Part shown: positions 51,811 through 62,935 of the stretch, piece after piece
Layout of the letters: each line of letters begins with the position of its first letter
How positions within the stretch are numbered: the stretch's first letter is position 1
From: Alteromonas sp. M12
GTDB lineage: Bacteria > Pseudomonadota > Gammaproteobacteria > Enterobacterales > Alteromonadaceae
Direction of reading: 5' to 3'
NCBI RefSeq assembly: GCF_037478005.1
Contig: NZ_CP144164.1
Coordinates: 124,001 to 188,000 of the forward strand
Length of the DNA: 64,000 bases
Made by a program: the position numbers and the translations under genes
Notes under the pieces: model-generated
The model's database searches: none
What the model saw: only the letters and a program-made list of their open reading frames with translations
What the model was told of the DNA's origin: nothing

Positions 51811-52842
51811 TTAAAACAGCAGTTTTTGCCCCTGATGAGGAATGATAATTTCCAAGCCTAAGTCATTTGCTTCATCGAGTTGTTGTTTGATGTTATGACG
51901 AGGATTGACACCTTTAGCCAGAGTATACTTAATATGACTAATCACCACTTTAAGGTTGTTTAGCGGCGTTTCGCCATCAATTTTGGAGGCAAAATTATGT
52001 AACTCTTGGATTAACAATTTCGGGGTTAGGTGGCCAAATAATAAGTTGTGTGGACGTTCATTTTCAAAAGATACTTCAATTACCATACCGCGCAATTGTT
52101 TATGCTTTATTTGCTTTGCAAGGTATGTCCAAATTGCTTCGAGTTTACCCTGTTTCTCTACAACATCGGGTCCGGTATCACCAAAATACACAAACATATC
52201 ACTGCCATTTTCAATTACAAATGCACTGGACTCAACCGGGTGACTAAGACTAAAGGCGGTTACCACAAGATCTGTGTCTTCAATGTTTATGGGTTTGCCA
52301 ACAGGCAGATCAACAACATGGTATTTATTCAACATTGGTGGAATACCTCGATCGGTGAAATTCGCCCAAGCTTTGCCGTTAAAGTAGGTTTCGCCAATCA
52401 TTTTATTCACCGATGCTAACCCATAGATATTTTTACTCGTGTCTTCGGGGGAGGCGACCAACATGCCATTTATATGATCAAGGTGGGCATGGCTAATTAA
52501 GTAACCCTTAACATGTTCTCTTAAAATGGTTCCCGCTGTTGTCCAGTTGTCATTTTGCTTAATAGGTAAGTCAGCGAAAGCGTTTTGTTGAACACTTTGA
52601 TTAATACCGTTCACTATTGTCCCTGCATCTAACGCGACATAGTGAGAACTATTGAGTGAACGTAATAAAAATGCACTTAAATTACCATCCTCAATGCCAC
52701 CACTATCGCCTAAAACGATAAGTTCAAATGCGGAAGATTGGGATGTTTCGGCCATGCCAGCATGTTGATGTGCAAAAGTCTGAAACGAGATGATTAGTGT
52801 TAAGGCTAGTAGCTGTTTAGTAAGGCTTGCAAAATTTTTCAT
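51811..52842 (-). CDS. Exported class II cyclic-nucleotide phosphodiesterase (PDEII fold)
   Basis: 343 aa with signal peptide (LLALTLIISFQTFAHQH). The metallo-beta-lactamase-type motif HAHLDH at 118-123 is the PDEII signature, with further metal ligands in LSHPVES, GDTGPD and GHLTPKLL. PDEII includes yeast Pde1 and the periplasmic CpdP of Vibrio fischeri, which hydrolyse cAMP. It would destroy cAMP outside the cytosol. It is 2 nt downstream of the TetR-type gene, so the two probably share a transcript. Confidence 0.88.
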   Translation of the reverse strand: MKNFASLTKQLLALTLIISFQTFAHQHAGMAETSQSSAFELIVLGDSGGIEDGNLSAFLLRSLNSSHYVALDAGTIVNGINQSVQQNAFADLPIKQNDNWTTAGTILREHVKGYLISHAHLDHINGMLVASPEDTSKNIYGLASVNKMIGETYFNGKAWANFTDRGIPPMLNKYHVVDLPVGKPINIEDTDLVVTAFSLSHPVESSAFVIENGSDMFVYFGDTGPDVVEKQGKLEAIWTYLAKQIKHKQLRGMVIEVSFENERPHNLLFGHLTPKLLIQELHNFASKIDGETPLNNLKVVISHIKYTLAKGVNPRHNIKQQLDEANDLGLEIIIPHQGQKLLF

Positions 52843-52844
52843 TG

Positions 52845-53474
52845 TTATTGAGCTTGCTGTCGTGAGGTTGAATAGTGATTTAGAAAAATATCTGCGGTTT
52901 GTTTGCTAACGAAATCCTTTTCAGCTTCGCTAAGTGGCGGCTGTAGTTTAAACACCAAAGGCCAAAAGCAACGACCTTTGATTAAGTCATTTAATTGTTC
53001 GACTGCAAAATTAATGTCTTCAATTTCCAAGGTATTATCTTTTACCGCCGCCCTGACAAAACGGTGAATAGCAGTTTCTAGCCTAATAATTCTGTCGACT
53101 CCTTTTCTTAAGGTGTCTTGTTTGTAAAAAAAGCTTCCTATGGCAACACGAACTAATTCTATGTGTTCTTCGTCGCTCATTAAATTCACTTGTTCTTTAA
53201 TCAACTTCACAAATTGCTCATAGATTGGCTGATCAGCCTGGTAAACCATCGTACTTTTGAGTATGGATGTTTCCCACTTATCAGTTAAGAGATGTAAAAC
53301 TAATTCGGCTTTAGTGGCAAAATGATTATATACAGTCCGTTTCGACACTTCAGCAATCTCAGCCAACCGATCCATACTAGTGGCATGCACACCAAACTCT
53401 TGGAAGGCACTTTTGGCGGCTTCCACTATTGCTTCACGCTTTAATTCACTACGGTTTTTTTTTGCTGTGCTCAT
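52845..53474 (-). CDS. TetR-family repressor of the RND pump
   Basis: 209 aa from ATG 53474, with AGAGG upstream; a TTG four codons earlier is less likely. The helix-turn-helix lies at about 12-55 (REAIVEAAKSAFQEFGVHATSMDRLAEIA then VSKRTVYNHFATKAELVL). The C-terminal domain is ligand-binding, type AcrR/C-terminal TetR_C. It is divergent from the membrane-fusion gene, with clear inverted-repeat operators in between, so it almost certainly controls both directions. It also leads the phosphodiesterase gene. Confidence 0.92.
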   Translation of the reverse strand: MSTAKKNRSELKREAIVEAAKSAFQEFGVHATSMDRLAEIAEVSKRTVYNHFATKAELVLHLLTDKWETSILKSTMVYQADQPIYEQFVKLIKEQVNLMSDEEHIELVRVAIGSFFYKQDTLRKGVDRIIRLETAIHRFVRAAVKDNTLEIEDINFAVEQLNDLIKGRCFWPLVFKLQPPLSEAEKDFVSKQTADIFLNHYSTSRQQAQ

Positions 53475-53535
53475 AAACCTCTGCAACTAACTTCAACAAT
53501 GTTGTTACTTAATTTCGAATATACATCATACATTT

Positions 53536-53585
53536 GTAGTTTACTTTCAGCTATTCGATAATGTAAACTACACCGAGTAGTTTAC
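53536..53585. promoter_or_regulatory. Operator array for the TetR-type regulator
   Basis: GTAAACTAC (53563-53571) and GTAGTTTAC (53577-53585) form a perfect 9-bp inverted repeat with a 5-bp spacer. A third copy, GTAGTTTAC, lies at 53536-53544. The position between divergent tetR-type and efflux genes fits a repressor site. Confidence 0.85.
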
Positions 53586-53646
53586 TTTTAAGCTATGCAT
53601 TTATCAATAGTTCCGATCAGTTATATTAAATAGAGAAGTTCCTGCA

Positions 53647-54720
53647 ATGAGATTATTTTTACGTGCACTGCCTGCCCGTTTTTTATTAGCGCTTTCAGTG
53701 GTGTTGCTGAGTGCTTGTGGTGAAGAAAGCCAACCGCAAAACCAGGTAGAAAAGCGAGTTGTGAAACTAACACCAGTAATGTCTGCGTCTATTCAAGATC
53801 AGTCGACATTTCCAGCAGTTGTATCAGCTGTGAAAACCATCGACTTAAGCTTTGAGGTGACAGGGCGCTTGATTCAAACGGATATTGTTGCGGGTGAAAA
53901 GGTTAAAAAAGGCCATTTGCTGGCGAGTTTAGACCCTAAACCCTTTGAAAGAAGAGTAAAAGAACAACAAACTCGACTACAACAAGCCGACAGAGAGTTG
54001 AGTAGAATTGTGTCTATGTTTGACAAAAAACTCGTTTCTCAAAGTAATTTAGATGACGCGAAAACGGAATACGAGTTAGCCGAAATAGATTTATCTAACG
54101 CCCAACAAGACCTTGCATATACCAAGCTGCATGCGCCTTTTGATGCGCTGGTCGCTAAGCGTTTAATTGATAACAACAGTTTTGTCACAGCTGGCCAATC
54201 GATAGCTCAACTGCAAGACGTGTCCCGTATCTATTTTAATATTAATGTGCCAGAGAGATTGTTGTCTGCAAATCAAGGGCGCGAAATATTCAGGGCGCAG
54301 GCGTCGATACTCGGTAACCCCGATAAATGGTACGATTTAGTTTACGTGGAGCATTCCACTCAGCCCGATGCGGTTACACAAACCTACCAAGCGGTATTCG
54401 CTTTAGAAGGTCAAAACCAAATTCAGGTTACTCCAGGTGCAAGAGCAATAGTAAATGTGACAGTGGAAACTCCCAATTCAAATGGTAATTTACTTATTCC
54501 TTTTAGGGCTCTAGTAGGAAGCGATGATGAAGGTTTTTTTGTATGGCGTTATCTTGCTGAGATTCAGTCAGTTGAAAAAGTGCCTGTTGAAGTGTTAAGT
54601 GTTGAAGATGCTGTGGTAGTCATCGATGGCCCATTAAATGAGCAAGATTTTGTTATCTCCGCAGGTGCCGCTCAAGTTCATGCGGGTATGAAAGTCGAAC
54701 CTTATCACGGAGAAAAATAA
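53647..54720 (+). CDS. RND efflux membrane-fusion lipoprotein
   Basis: 357 aa. Lipoprotein signal with Cys in VLLSACGEE (about 23), so anchored in the inner membrane facing the periplasm. Biotinyl-lipoyl halves flank a coiled coil (VKEQQTRLQQADRELSRI, about 97-150), with the second half KLHAPFDALVAKRLIDNNSFV. It links the pump to an outer-membrane channel. First gene of a two-gene operon with the pump; 1 nt between them. Under TetR control. Confidence 0.93.
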   Translation: MRLFLRALPARFLLALSVVLLSACGEESQPQNQVEKRVVKLTPVMSASIQDQSTFPAVVSAVKTIDLSFEVTGRLIQTDIVAGEKVKKGHLLASLDPKPFERRVKEQQTRLQQADRELSRIVSMFDKKLVSQSNLDDAKTEYELAEIDLSNAQQDLAYTKLHAPFDALVAKRLIDNNSFVTAGQSIAQLQDVSRIYFNINVPERLLSANQGREIFRAQASILGNPDKWYDLVYVEHSTQPDAVTQTYQAVFALEGQNQIQVTPGARAIVNVTVETPNSNGNLLIPFRALVGSDDEGFFVWRYLAEIQSVEKVPVEVLSVEDAVVVIDGPLNEQDFVISAGAAQVHAGMKVEPYHGEK

Positions 54721-54721
54721 A

Positions 54722-57700
54722 ATGGATTTAGCGCGTTATGCAATGCGTACGCCAGTGAATATCTGGTTGCTTATTTTAGTCTTCTTGATCGGTGGTTTAA
54801 TTGCACTTGCGGAAATTGGACGTCTTGAAAATCCTGCGTTTACTATTAAGCAAGTAAAGGTCATTACTGCTTTTCCAGGGGCTAGCGCAAGAAAGGTAGA
54901 AGAGCAATTAACAGAACCTCTGGAGATTGCACTCCAGCAAATGCCCCAACTTTATCGTTTAACTTCAATCTCATCACCAGGGCAGTCTGAAATTACCGTG
55001 GAAGTACAGCATCACTATGACAGTGATATGTTGCCACAAATTTGGGACGAATTAAGAAAACGACTCAGTGATATGAGTGACTCTTTACCTGTTGGTGCGC
55101 AAGAACCTAAGGTCTATGATGATTTTGGGGATGTTTACGGATTATATTTTGCGTTGGTTGCGCCAGATTTTACGCCTTATGAAATGCGCGAATTTGCACG
55201 TATCATTCGCAGACAATTGCTGACCACTGAAGGGGTAGCAAAAGTAGAAGTCAGTGGCGTATTACAAGAGCAAGTGGTTGCTTATATTGATCCCTACCAG
55301 ATTGCTGGTTTAGGTATGAGCTTTCCTGATATTGTGGGCTTATTCGAAGACAATTTAAATCCCCTCAAAAGTGGTCGGATTCAAGTGGATGGGAAAAAAA
55401 TCAGATTACTTGTTGAAGAATCACCAAATCAATTGGAAGAAATCGGCAATTTATCGTTAGTTATCCCTGGTAGTAACCGTTCGGTGCGAATCAAAGATAT
55501 CGCCAGACTGGAGCTTGAACCTGCTGAAATTCAATCGTCGTTAATTCGCTACCAAGGTAGTGAAGCCATCACTCTTGCAGTATCTGCCATCGACGGTGTG
55601 AATATCGTTGAAGTGGGAGATCATGTCCGTCAAACGGTCGATGGTTTGCTCGATGAATTACCGCTGGGGATGAAGCTGACCCCCATTTATGATCAAGCAA
55701 AAATTGTTGAAGATTCTGTGGGCGGATTCATTTTGAATCTTATCATGTCTGTTGTGGTCGTTACCTTAACGCTTTGGTTATTTATGGGCTGGCGTTCTTC
55801 TATTATAGTCGGCATGGTTTTGGTTGTTACCGTAATGGGAACAGTGCTGATTATGTGGCTGATGGGTGTGCAACTTCAACGTATTTCTTTGGGAGCTATG
55901 GTCATCGCAATGGGGATGTTAGTTGACAACGCCATTGTGGTTGCCGAGGGTATGATGCTGAAAATTCGAGGTGGTAATAAACCCGTAGATGCTGCCAGTT
56001 TTATGGTGAAACGTACTCAATGGCCGTTGCTTGGCGCAACAATTATTGGGATTACGGCCTTCTCTGGAATAGGTTTATCAGATGACTCCACTGGTGAGTT
56101 TTTGTATTCCCTGTTTTTAGTCGTTTTAGTTTCACTGATGTTAAGTTGGGTGTTAGCTGTGACAGTCGTACCAGTGTTAGGTGGTTATGTTTATAAATCT
56201 GAAAAAGTGGTTGGCGAAGAACCGGGTATCAGTGGTGTACAAAAAGTATTTTTAGGTGTTTTGCATAAAGCCTTGCATTTTAGGTGGGTGACACTGACTT
56301 CGTTATTGATTATTACAGTTATTGCTTTTGCGGGCTTTGGTTATCTAAAACAAGGTTTTTTCCCTTCTTCAAATGCGCCGATTTTCTTTGTGCATTATTG
56401 GGGGCCACAGGACCAAGATATACGTTATACAGAAGGCAAAATTGCACAAGCAGAAAAACGCATTCTAACCTTCGATGCTGTGGAATCGGTTACCAGCTTT
56501 GTGGGAAGAGGTGCAGACCGTTTTACCCTGACCTATTCGCCCGAAGCGAATAATGAGAGCTACGGTTTGTTGTTTGTACGTGTCCACAACCGAGATGATA
56601 TAGAAGCTCTGCTTCCTGCCCTTTTAGCAAAACTTAAGGATGTTGACCTTGATGCGAGTTTTTATATTGAACGAATGCAATTTGGTCCAGGTGGTGGGTC
56701 TAAACTACAGGCTCGCTTCTCCGGCCCTGATCCATTAGTTCTGCGCCAATTAGCCGAAAAAACACAACGGATTTTCACTGATGACGGAAGTATCCGCGAT
56801 ATTCGTCATGATTGGCGCGAAAAAGGTCTTGCTTTGAATGCCCATTACGATGAGTTTAATGCCGGTATGTCAGGTATATCACGGTCCGATTTTAACGACG
56901 CCATTCAATATGCCAGTGATGGATTATCTTTAGGTGTGGTGCGCGATGGTGACTATTCCTACCCTATTAAAGCCAAAATGGCGACCGCTGGACAAACACC
57001 CATTGAAGCGATAGAAAACAACTTAGTGTGGAGTTCTCAGCAACGAGTTTATGTTCCTTTTCGACAAGTGTCCAAAGGATTGGAACTGGTAAATGAAAAT
57101 GTATTGATACAGCGTCGAGATAGGATTAGAACCATCACCATTAAAGCTGAACCAGGTTTTAATGAAACCGCAGGAGAAGCCTTTGCGCGTATTCGTCCTA
57201 AAATTGAAGCTATTGAATTACCCGAAGGTTATAGACTTGAATGGGGAGGAGAATATGAAAATTCGAATGATGCACAAGCGGCATTAAGTAAAGGACTGCC
57301 GGTCGGATTCATAGTGATGTTTTTAATCTCTGTCGTTTTGTTTGGGCGGGTTAAGCAACCATTGATCATTTGGATGGTTGTACCTATGGCGGCAGTGGGA
57401 GTCGTGGCTGGGTTGTTAATTACCAACATGCCGTTTGGATTTATGTCGTTGTTAGGGTTTTTGAGTTTATTTGGTATGTTGATTAAAAATGCCATTGTGT
57501 TGATCGAAGAAATCGATTTGCTGATAGAAGAAGGTCAGACCCCGAAGCTAGCCATAACCAATGCCAGTTTAAGTCGTTTGAGACCCGTTTCATTAGCCGC
57601 AATCACCACGATTTTAGGTATGGCACCTCTTTTGTTTGATGCGTTTTTTGCTGACATGGCAGTGACAATTATGGGGGGATTGGCTTTCGCCACTGTACTC

Positions 57701-57760
57701 ACGTTAATTGCTGTGCCCGTGTTGTATAGTGTATTTTTCAATATTAGCTACAGAAAATAA
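54722..57760 (+). CDS. RND-family (HAE1-type) efflux pump
   Basis: 1012 aa, with the 12-helix layout: first helix about 11-30 (PVNIWLLILVFLIGGLIAL), large periplasmic loops, then the helix groups about 335-480 and 850-1010. The helix-4 proton-relay acid pair appears in MGMLVDNAIVVAEG. The C-terminal helices contain SLFGMLIKNAIVLIEEID. It exports drugs, solvents or metabolites by proton antiport with the preceding fusion protein. The outer channel is not in the operon; a separate outer-membrane factor begins at 63239. Confidence 0.94.
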   Translation: MDLARYAMRTPVNIWLLILVFLIGGLIALAEIGRLENPAFTIKQVKVITAFPGASARKVEEQLTEPLEIALQQMPQLYRLTSISSPGQSEITVEVQHHYDSDMLPQIWDELRKRLSDMSDSLPVGAQEPKVYDDFGDVYGLYFALVAPDFTPYEMREFARIIRRQLLTTEGVAKVEVSGVLQEQVVAYIDPYQIAGLGMSFPDIVGLFEDNLNPLKSGRIQVDGKKIRLLVEESPNQLEEIGNLSLVIPGSNRSVRIKDIARLELEPAEIQSSLIRYQGSEAITLAVSAIDGVNIVEVGDHVRQTVDGLLDELPLGMKLTPIYDQAKIVEDSVGGFILNLIMSVVVVTLTLWLFMGWRSSIIVGMVLVVTVMGTVLIMWLMGVQLQRISLGAMVIAMGMLVDNAIVVAEGMMLKIRGGNKPVDAASFMVKRTQWPLLGATIIGITAFSGIGLSDDSTGEFLYSLFLVVLVSLMLSWVLAVTVVPVLGGYVYKSEKVVGEEPGISGVQKVFLGVLHKALHFRWVTLTSLLIITVIAFAGFGYLKQGFFPSSNAPIFFVHYWGPQDQDIRYTEGKIAQAEKRILTFDAVESVTSFVGRGADRFTLTYSPEANNESYGLLFVRVHNRDDIEALLPALLAKLKDVDLDASFYIERMQFGPGGGSKLQARFSGPDPLVLRQLAEKTQRIFTDDGSIRDIRHDWREKGLALNAHYDEFNAGMSGISRSDFNDAIQYASDGLSLGVVRDGDYSYPIKAKMATAGQTPIEAIENNLVWSSQQRVYVPFRQVSKGLELVNENVLIQRRDRIRTITIKAEPGFNETAGEAFARIRPKIEAIELPEGYRLEWGGEYENSNDAQAALSKGLPVGFIVMFLISVVLFGRVKQPLIIWMVVPMAAVGVVAGLLITNMPFGFMSLLGFLSLFGMLIKNAIVLIEEIDLLIEEGQTPKLAITNASLSRLRPVSLAAITTILGMAPLLFDAFFADMAVTIMGGLAFATVLTLIAVPVLYSVFFNISYRK

Positions 57761-57791
57761 TCCGTAGATTTAGAAACTCCTCAGCTTGATC

Positions 57792-57825
57792 AAAAATGCC
57801 AGTTAGTTACCTAACTGGCATTTTT
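57792..57825 (+). terminator. Terminator after the RND pump
   Basis: A 15-bp stem: AAAAATGCCAGTTAG (57792-57806), loop TTAC, CTAACTGGCATTTTT (57811-57825). Confidence 0.95.
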
Positions 57826-57880
57826 TATTGAGAAAGTTACCAAGATTCTCGAATTTATCTATCTTTTAGAGTGTAAATAA

Positions 57881-57909
57881 TTGACCTTGTTTGATCTTGT
57901 TTTTATTTT
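57881..57909 (+). promoter_or_regulatory. Candidate sigma-70 promoter
   Basis: TTGACC (57881-57886) and TATTTT (57904-57909) with 17-bp spacing, 39 nt before a possible 17-codon frame. Confidence 0.4.
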
Positions 57910-57947
57910 TAAGCAAGCTATTATTAGCATTCCATTGTGAGGATAAA

Positions 57948-58001
57948 ATGTACAACTACCGCAACACAATAAAGAGTAATTTACTCACCTTACCAAATTA
58001 A
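57948..58001 (+). CDS. Possible 17-codon micro-ORF followed by a hairpin
   Basis: ATG at 57948 with a good TGAGGATAAA site; reads MYNYRNTIKSNLLTLPN to TAA at 57999-58001. A 10-bp stem GCCGAGCGTA (58002-58011)/TACGCTCGGC (58017-58026) begins at the next base, with no T-run. It could be a short leader peptide, a microprotein or part of a small RNA. It lies about 300 nt before rnk. The rest of 57826-58298 holds nothing else I can name. Confidence 0.35.
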   Translation: MYNYRNTIKSNLLTLPN

Positions 58002-58298
58002 GCCGAGCGTATTCCTTACGCTCGGCGATACTTTCCTGTTCGTTAATTTAAGTTAGTTAGTAACGTTAGCAAGCGTAATACGCCTGCTCATTAAAATATT
58101 CATATTTCCAAATCCTGGTTTACCTTTTAACGTCAATATTTACCGACGCTAGTCACCGTATTCAACTGAATAGGTTAGCGCAGTAGTGGTTTTTATATTG
58201 TCTGAAGTTGAAAGGTTAAACATAAAACAGAAACGATAATTTCAAACCAAGGTGCACGGCAAAGTGCCGTTAACCGATCTCAATGAAAGAGGTGATTT

Positions 58299-58685
58299 AT
58301 GCAAAATAAACCTGAAATATTTATTTCAACTTCTGATTTAGCCATGCTTGAGGAACAACTTGAAGCGTCAAAATTGCCTGAAGAATTAGTCGCTGCCTTA
58401 GAAGATGAACTTGCCCGAGCAACCGTTATTGACGGTAAAAATATGCCAGAAGATGTAGTGACTATTGGCAAACAAGTGACCTTCAAAATACTAGATAGCG
58501 ATAAGTTGTTTACAAAAACCTTATGCCTTCCCGCCGATACGGCCAAGCATGCAGATAGCATTTCAGTTTTTGCTCCCATAGGTTCAGCTTTATTAGGCTT
58601 AAGAGCTGGTCAGAGTATTGACTGGCAAACTCAACGTGGGCAGCAGTCAGTGCAAATAGTACAAGTGAATACTGGATCTAGCTAA
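58299..58685 (+). CDS. rnk: Rnk-type regulator of nucleoside diphosphate kinase
   Basis: 128 aa, near the 136 aa of E. coli Rnk. The N-terminal helix pair (LEEQLEASKLPEELVAALEDELARA) and the GreA-like C-terminal domain (FAPIGSALLGLRAGQSIDWQ) are typical; MPEDVVTIGKQVTFK is shared. It binds RNA polymerase in the Gre/secondary-channel class, without the transcript-cleavage acids of GreA. Start has AAAGAGGTG. Monocistronic and upstream of gdhA. Confidence 0.9.
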   Translation: MQNKPEIFISTSDLAMLEEQLEASKLPEELVAALEDELARATVIDGKNMPEDVVTIGKQVTFKILDSDKLFTKTLCLPADTAKHADSISVFAPIGSALLGLRAGQSIDWQTQRGQQSVQIVQVNTGSS

Positions 58686-58757
58686 ACATCTTATTGTCTT
58701 CGGAAAGCTCGTGGAAATGGGTTCTATGGGCTTTCTTTGCAGTTGATTTGTGCTTAA

Positions 58758-60182
<1,425 letters not shown>

Positions 60183-60457
60183 TCAATCAGCATAGATTAC
60201 TGATACTTCTATTCTGCTTTTTATGCCATTTAGCAGAAAAAGTGTGAGAAATGACTCAGCAACATGAAACAGCCAAAGAGAGTCGCTGCGAGAATCCATT
60301 TTTTAGTACAATTTATAGTCAGTTTTCCTCGACTTTTCGTGCATATTTATATATAGTGCGCGCCGTTTTGAACTAAGTAGTATTGCGCAGCGACATTGGG
60401 CTTTTATTGTGAACCTTGGTTTGTTTTTGTTGCTTTTTTACTATTTGGAATTTTGTT
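60183..60457 (+). other. Intergenic region between gdhA and ybiT
   Basis: 275 bases without a gene. TTCTGCT (60212-60218) and AGCAGAA (60232-60238) can pair, but no T-run follows on the plus strand, so a terminator is uncertain. Promoter not resolved. Confidence 0.3.
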
Positions 60458-62059
60458 TTGATATCTACCGCAAACATCACTATGCAGTTTGGCGCTGAGC
60501 CACTGTTTGAAAACATCTCTGCTAAATTTGGCAATGGCAATCGTTATGGCTTAATTGGCGCTAATGGCTGTGGTAAATCCACACTTATGAAAATTCTCAG
60601 TGGCGATTTAGCACCTACCTCTGGCAACGTTTCTGTTTCACCTGGTCAAAAATTGGGTAAGTTAAGCCAAGATCAGTTCGCGTTTGAAAAATATTCTGTG
60701 GTTGATACCGTTATTATGGGTGACATGGAGTTATGGAAGGTTAAACAAGAGCGTGATGAAATTTACGCCAAACCTGAAATGAGCGAAGCTGATGGTATGC
60801 ATGTGGCTGAATTAGAAACCCTTTACGCTGAAATGGACGGTTATACTGCTGAATCACGGGCAGGCGAGATTTTGTTAGAAGCGGGTATCGATGAACATTA
60901 TCACTACGGTTTGATGTCACAAGTATCACCAGGTTGGAAAGTCAGGGTGTTACTTGCACAGGCTTTATTCGCCAATCCAGACATATTATTACTCGACGAA
61001 CCTACCAACAACTTGGATATTTATACTATCAATTGGTTAGCTGAAGTGTTGAATCAGCGTAAGTCCACCATGATAATTATTTCCCATGATAGGCACTTTT
61101 TGAATTCCGTGTGTACCCACATGGCAGACATCGACTATGGTGAATTACGTATTTATCCAGGTAATTATGAAAAGTATCAAGAAGCTGCTTCACTTATTCA
61201 AGAGCAATTGTTGCGAGAAAATGCCAAGAAGAGCGAAGAAATAGAAGAATTACAGGCTTTTGTTGCACGCTTTTCTGCCAACGCCTCGAAAGCTAAACTG
61301 GCAACTTCTCGTGCGAAAAAAATGGATAAGATCCAATTGGATGAGGTGAAGAGCTCGAGTCGTCGTACACCGCGTATTCAATTCAAACAACATCAAAAAC
61401 TGCACAGACAAGCTCTGATTTTAGAAGATATGAGTTTTGGTTTTGAAGAAGAGCCCTTGTTTAAAGACGCTAATCTGTTATTAGAAGCGGGTGCAAAGTT
61501 AGCCATTATTGGTGAAAACGGTGTGGGTAAAACCAGTTTCTTACGTTGTTTGATGGATAAATTGAAAGCGGAAGGTGTGGTTAAGTGGTCTGAGAATGCC
61601 ACTGTCGGCTATTGTCCTCAAGACAGTTCAGACGATTTCGATTGTGATTTAAGCCTTTTTGATTGGATGTCTCAATGGCGCACGCCAAAACACAACGATT
61701 TGATGGTCCGAGGTTTATTGGGCAGTTTGTTATTTAGCGCAGACGACTTCAATAAAAAAGCGAAAGTGTGTTCAGGTGGTGAGAAAAATCGTTTGTTATT
61801 CGGTAAGCTGATGATGGCTGACTTAAATGTGTTGGTGATGGATGAGCCTACTAACCACATGGATATGGAAGCGATTGAAGCACTTAACAATGCTTTGAAA
61901 GATTTCGATGGCACTTTAATCTTTGTAAGCCACGACCGCGAATTTGTTTCCTCTTTGGCGACTCGTGTTATTGAGATTAAAGATCAACAAGTAATTGATT
62001 TTCAGGGCACTTATGAGGAATACCTTTCTCATCAAGGGTTACAAAAAGCAGTAGCTTAA
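60458..62059 (+). CDS. ybiT: ABC-F family ATPase (YbiT type)
   Basis: 533 aa from a TTG at 60458 with GGAA seven nt upstream. This start leaves eight residues before [14 protein letters not shown], just as in E. coli YbiT; longer TTG starts add a hydrophobic stretch. Two ATPase domains: Walker [10 protein letters not shown] and GENGVGKTS; signatures [14 protein letters not shown] and [14 protein letters not shown]; Walker [13 protein letters not shown] and [12 protein letters not shown]. The linker between the domains is charged. ABC-F proteins act on ribosomes, not transport. No membrane part is present. Confidence 0.93.
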   Translation: MISTANITMQFGAEPLFENISAKFGNGNRYGLIGANGCGKSTLMKILSGDLAPTSGNVSVSPGQKLGKLSQDQFAFEKYSVVDTVIMGDMELWKVKQERDEIYAKPEMSEADGMHVAELETLYAEMDGYTAESRAGEILLEAGIDEHYHYGLMSQVSPGWKVRVLLAQALFANPDILLLDEPTNNLDIYTINWLAEVLNQRKSTMIIISHDRHFLNSVCTHMADIDYGELRIYPGNYEKYQEAASLIQEQLLRENAKKSEEIEELQAFVARFSANASKAKLATSRAKKMDKIQLDEVKSSSRRTPRIQFKQHQKLHRQALILEDMSFGFEEEPLFKDANLLLEAGAKLAIIGENGVGKTSFLRCLMDKLKAEGVVKWSENATVGYCPQDSSDDFDCDLSLFDWMSQWRTPKHNDLMVRGLLGSLLFSADDFNKKAKVCSGGEKNRLLFGKLMMADLNVLVMDEPTNHMDMEAIEALNNALKDFDGTLIFVSHDREFVSSLATRVIEIKDQQVIDFQGTYEEYLSHQGLQKAVA

Positions 62060-62089
62060 GACCGAACTCAGACAATATTGATGAATCAA

Positions 62090-62113
62090 AAGCGCGCGAA
62101 TTAGGGCGCGCTT
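62090..62113. terminator. Hairpin between ybiT and the solute-binding gene
   Basis: AAGCGCGC (62090-62097) pairs with GCGCGCTT (62106-62113) across 8 nt. GC-rich stem but little T-run; probable terminator for convergent genes. Confidence 0.6.
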
Positions 62114-62125
62114 AAATCAATAACT

Positions 62126-62935
62126 TCATTCGTTGTTGAGTTTTAGGTTTTTCGGTATTACATCATGCTTGCGTAAAATGTTATCAATTTCGCCTTCCTG
62201 TTTAAGTGCTCTTATCGCTGCATTTAGATTCGGTAACAGATGACTCAGTTCTCGACGAAGGCGTAAAACGATATCGCCATGGGAATGAACACTGGCGAGT
62301 GATATTTTGACATTATGTTTATTGGCCCAGTAATGAGCGGTTAAATTTTCTAATATGGCGACTTCAAAACGACCTCTTTTTAAGCCCCTAATTAATCCAT
62401 CTTCTGTGCTAAAGTCGATTCTTGTAAACATATCATCATCGAAGTAACTATAGCCTGCAATAGTACCTACATATTTGTCATAAATGGCGTGAGGATCTGC
62501 ATATTTCTCGGCGTTTTCTTGTAAGGTGACATTGTATTCGGTTAATTCAAAAATCATAATGGATTGCACATATTCATCTCCCATATCACCATTTTTAAAC
62601 CAACTCGGGCTCATAAAATCGATATCTAATTGATTTTCTTCGAATACTTTTGCTGCTCGTTTGGGCGGATAATAATAAAACTCATAAGAGTAGCCAGCCT
62701 TTTCCAATATTAAGTCAATCACTTCTGCGAAGATGCCGGGGTTTGCATCATCGCCGGAGTATCCATAGGGAGTCCAAGATTCGGTGCCAATTAAGTTGTA
62801 TTTTAATGTGATTGATTTTTTATCGATTGCCTGAGAAGTTGAAACCATTCCAAAATAAGCCAAAACAAAGAATAGCATCCAAGCCAAAAGCTGGGTTCTA
62901 ACAGAGGATATCTTGAAAAAACTGCAACAAGTCAT
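62126..62935 (-). CDS. Periplasmic substrate-binding protein (SBP_bac_3-like)
   Basis: 269 aa. A hydrophobic N-terminus (LLAWMLFFVLAYFGM, cleavage near TSQA) is a signal peptide. The mature part reads like an amino-acid-type type II solute-binding protein: WTPYGYSGDDANPGIFAEVIDLILEKAGYSYEFYYYPPKRAAKVFE, and a C-terminal lobe with LRRELSHLLPNLNAAIRAL. No ABC permease genes are nearby, so it may be a sensor-like or orphan binding protein, as common in marine gammaproteobacteria. The promoter has a palindrome at 62975-62990. Confidence 0.82.
   Translation of the reverse strand: MTCCSFFKISSVRTQLLAWMLFFVLAYFGMVSTSQAIDKKSITLKYNLIGTESWTPYGYSGDDANPGIFAEVIDLILEKAGYSYEFYYYPPKRAAKVFEENQLDIDFMSPSWFKNGDMGDEYVQSIMIFELTEYNVTLQENAEKYADPHAIYDKYVGTIAGYSYFDDDMFTRIDFSTEDGLIRGLKRGRFEVAILENLTAHYWANKHNVKISLASVHSHGDIVLRLRRELSHLLPNLNAAIRALKQEGEIDNILRKHDVIPKNLKLNNE

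Noticed and set aside
52048..52419. 123-codon open frame antisense to the phosphodiesterase
   Set aside because: It mirrors a gene with clear PDEII motifs; composition is not protein-like.
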